This document shows positions 62,586 to 64,000 of a stretch of DNA of 64,000 nt, in pieces. Made by a program: the position numbers and the translations under genes. This DNA is from Rubrivivax sp. (GTDB lineage: Bacteria; Pseudomonadota; Gammaproteobacteria; Burkholderiales; Burkholderiaceae_C), in contig JAIXSE010000018.1 of the NCBI GenBank assembly GCA_027484825.1, forward strand, positions 62,001 to 126,000, written 5' to 3'. Position 1 is the stretch's first letter; every line of letters starts with the position of its first letter. The notes under the pieces were generated by a model. It did no database searches and had not been told where the DNA came from. It saw nothing but the letters and a program-made list of their open reading frames with translations.

Positions 62586-64000
62586 GCGAAATCTCTCGCA
62601 CCAGCCTGTTCGGCAAACTCAATCCGCTGGCCTACAAGGCCATCGAAGGCGCAACCGTCTTTTGCAAGCTGCGCGGCAACCCGTATGTGGAGCTGCAGCA
62701 CTGGATCTATCAGATCCTGAACAATCCGGACTCGGACCTGCATCGCATCATCAAGCACTATCAGCTGGATGCGGCGCAACTGTCGGCCGACCTGATGGCG
62801 TCGCTGGACCGTCTGCCGCGAGGCGCCTCGTCGGTGACCGATCTGTCGAGCTGGGTGGAGAACGCGGTGGAGCGCGGCTGGGTCTACGGCTCGCTGCTGT
62901 ATGGCGAAGGACAGGTCCGCACCGGGCATCTGGTGGTGGGGCTGCTCAAGACGCCGTCGATGCGCAACGTGCTGCTGTCGCTGTCGCGCCAGTTCGAGCG
63001 CATCCCTGTGGAAGACCTGAGCGAGCATTTCGCCAAGGTGGTGGAAGGCTCGCCGGAGCAGGCCATGCGCGCTGCCGAGCCTGGTGCCGCACCCGGCGAT
63101 GCCAGCGGCGCCATCGCGCCTGCCGCGATGGGGAAGCAGGAAGCCCTCAAGCGCTTTGCGGTGGACCTGACCGAGCGGGCCCGGCAGGGCGAGATCGACC
63201 CGATCGCGGGACGCGACGAGGAGATCCGTCAGATCGTCGACATCCTGATGCGGCGCCGGCAGAACAACCCCATCCTCACCGGCGAGGCCGGCGTGGGCAA
63301 GACGGCGGTGGTGGAAGGCTTCGCGCTGCGCCTGGCCCAGGGGGACGTGCCACCGCAGCTGAAGGACGTGTCGCTCTACATGCTGGACATCGGCCTGCTG
63401 CAGGCAGGGGCCAGCATGAAGGGCGAATTCGAGAACCGCCTGCGCGCCGTCATCGACGAAGTGCAAGCATCGCCCAAGCCCATCATCCTTTTCATCGACG
63501 AGGCCCACACCCTGATCGGCGCGGGCGGCGCCGCCGGCACTGGTGATGCGGCCAACCTGCTCAAGCCAGCGCTGGCGCGTGGCAAGCTGCGCACGATTGC
63601 GGCCACGACCTGGGCGGAATACAAGAAGCACATCGAGAAGGACCCGGCCCTGACCCGGCGCTTCCAAGTGGTGCAGGTACCCGAGCCTGACGAGGCCAAG
63701 GCGGTCCTGATGCTGCGCGGCGTGGCGTCGGTGCTGGAAAAGCACCATCGCGTGGCGCTGCTGGACGAGGGCATTGAAGCCGCCGTCCGCCTGTCCCACC
63801 GCTACATCCCCGCCCGCCAACTGCCGGACAAGGCGGTGAGCCTGCTGGACACCGCCTGCGCCCGCGTGGCGGTGAGCCAGCACGCAACGCCCGCGGAGCT
63901 GGAAGACACGCTGCGCCGCATCCAGGCGCTGGAGGTGGAGCAGGACATCATCCAGCGCGAAGCCGCCATCGGCATGGACGTCACCGAACGCCGCCAGCGC
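62582..64000 (+). CDS. clpV: type VI ATPase TssH/ClpV, 3'-truncated by the window
   Basis: 473 residues visible, frame open to the end. Clp N-domain ([39 protein letters not shown]) as in ClpV, a variable linker, then the first AAA+ module: GEAGVGKT Walker A (234-241), [15 protein letters not shown] Walker B, sensor [12 protein letters not shown], arginine finger DPALTRRFQ. Full ClpV proteins have about 860-900 residues. Disassembles contracted TssB-TssC sheaths for reuse. Confidence 0.97.
   Translation, partial: MSEISRTSLFGKLNPLAYKAIEGATVFCKLRGNPYVELQHWIYQILNNPDSDLHRIIKHYQLDAAQLSADLMASLDRLPRGASSVTDLSSWVENAVERGWVYGSLLYGEGQVRTGHLVVGLLKTPSMRNVLLSLSRQFERIPVEDLSEHFAKVVEGSPEQAMRAAEPGAAPGDASGAIAPAAMGKQEALKRFAVDLTERARQGEIDPIAGRDEEIRQIVDILMRRRQNNPILTGEAGVGKTAVVEGFALRLAQGDVPPQLKDVSLYMLDIGLLQAGASMKGEFENRLRAVIDEVQASPKPIILFIDEAHTLIGAGGAAGTGDAANLLKPALARGKLRTIAATTWAEYKKHIEKDPALTRRFQVVQVPEPDEAKAVLMLRGVASVLEKHHRVALLDEGIEAAVRLSHRYIPARQLPDKAVSLLDTACARVAVSQHATPAELEDTLRRIQALEVEQDIIQREAAIGMDVTERRQR

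Noticed and set aside
1-64000. tRNA, rRNA, insertion sequences, integrases or attachment sites
   Set aside because: I looked for transposase/integrase motifs, terminal inverted repeats and cloverleaf-like sequences and saw none; a dedicated tRNA or IS search was not possible.

Overview
The window is a GC-rich, gene-dense bacterial chromosome segment with overlapping ATGA stop/start junctions. Its protein families fit a betaproteobacterium of the Burkholderiales, probably a Roseateles/Mitsuaria/Rubrivivax-type polymer degrader: a Bug-family receptor, a NodT-type efflux outer-membrane factor, a DUF4148 protein, a chitinase, a TonB-dependent glycan receptor and a type VI secretion system. The taxon is an inference from gene content. 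I saw no rRNA, tRNA, CRISPR array, insertion sequence or prophage.

Layout. 1-5.8 kb: the 3' end of a hybrid sensor kinase, then a minus-strand periplasmic aldehyde oxidase operon (paoABC) with two small genes upstream. 6-9.3 kb: a Bug receptor divergent from a tannase/feruloyl-esterase-type enzyme carrying a low-complexity insert. 9.3-14.7 kb: a TetR regulator divergent from a three-gene EmrAB-OMF drug efflux operon with a clear promoter/operator. 14.7-19 kb: FAD oxidoreductase, RecQ, a small membrane peptide, a decayed histidine-kinase scrap and an acetyltransferase. 19.5-21.7 kb: an RNA-repair pair, an ATP-dependent RNA ligase followed by an HD-Pnk end-healing enzyme. 21.8-29.4 kb: FabG4-type reductase, an orphan sensor kinase, a DUF4148 protein, a secreted GH18 chitinase with two chitin-binding modules, a PIN toxin/antitoxin pair, Dps and a UBP zinc-finger protein.

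29.4-49.3 kb is a complete beta-1,4-galactan utilisation locus in three transcription units: GH42-galT-galK-lacI type regulator (minus), GH35-malKEFG type ABC importer-galM-GH53 (plus), and GH53-TonB receptor (minus). Three near-identical LacI-type operators (consensus TTAATCGMTTAA) precede the three units, so the encoded regulator probably controls all of them. The predicted flow is secreted galactanases, TonB-dependent receptor, ABC importer, intracellular beta-galactosidases, then the Leloir pathway; galE is not in the window.

49.8-64 kb: a LuxR-type response regulator and a hybrid histidine kinase, then a type VI secretion cluster (tssA, tssB, tssC, two hcp paralogues, tagJ, a putative immunity/amidase-effector pair, tssE, tssF, tssG, and tssH/clpV cut by the window end). 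The best candidates for under-described biology are the effector/immunity pair between tagJ and tssE, the RNA-ligase/HD-Pnk cassette, and the three-operator galactan regulon.
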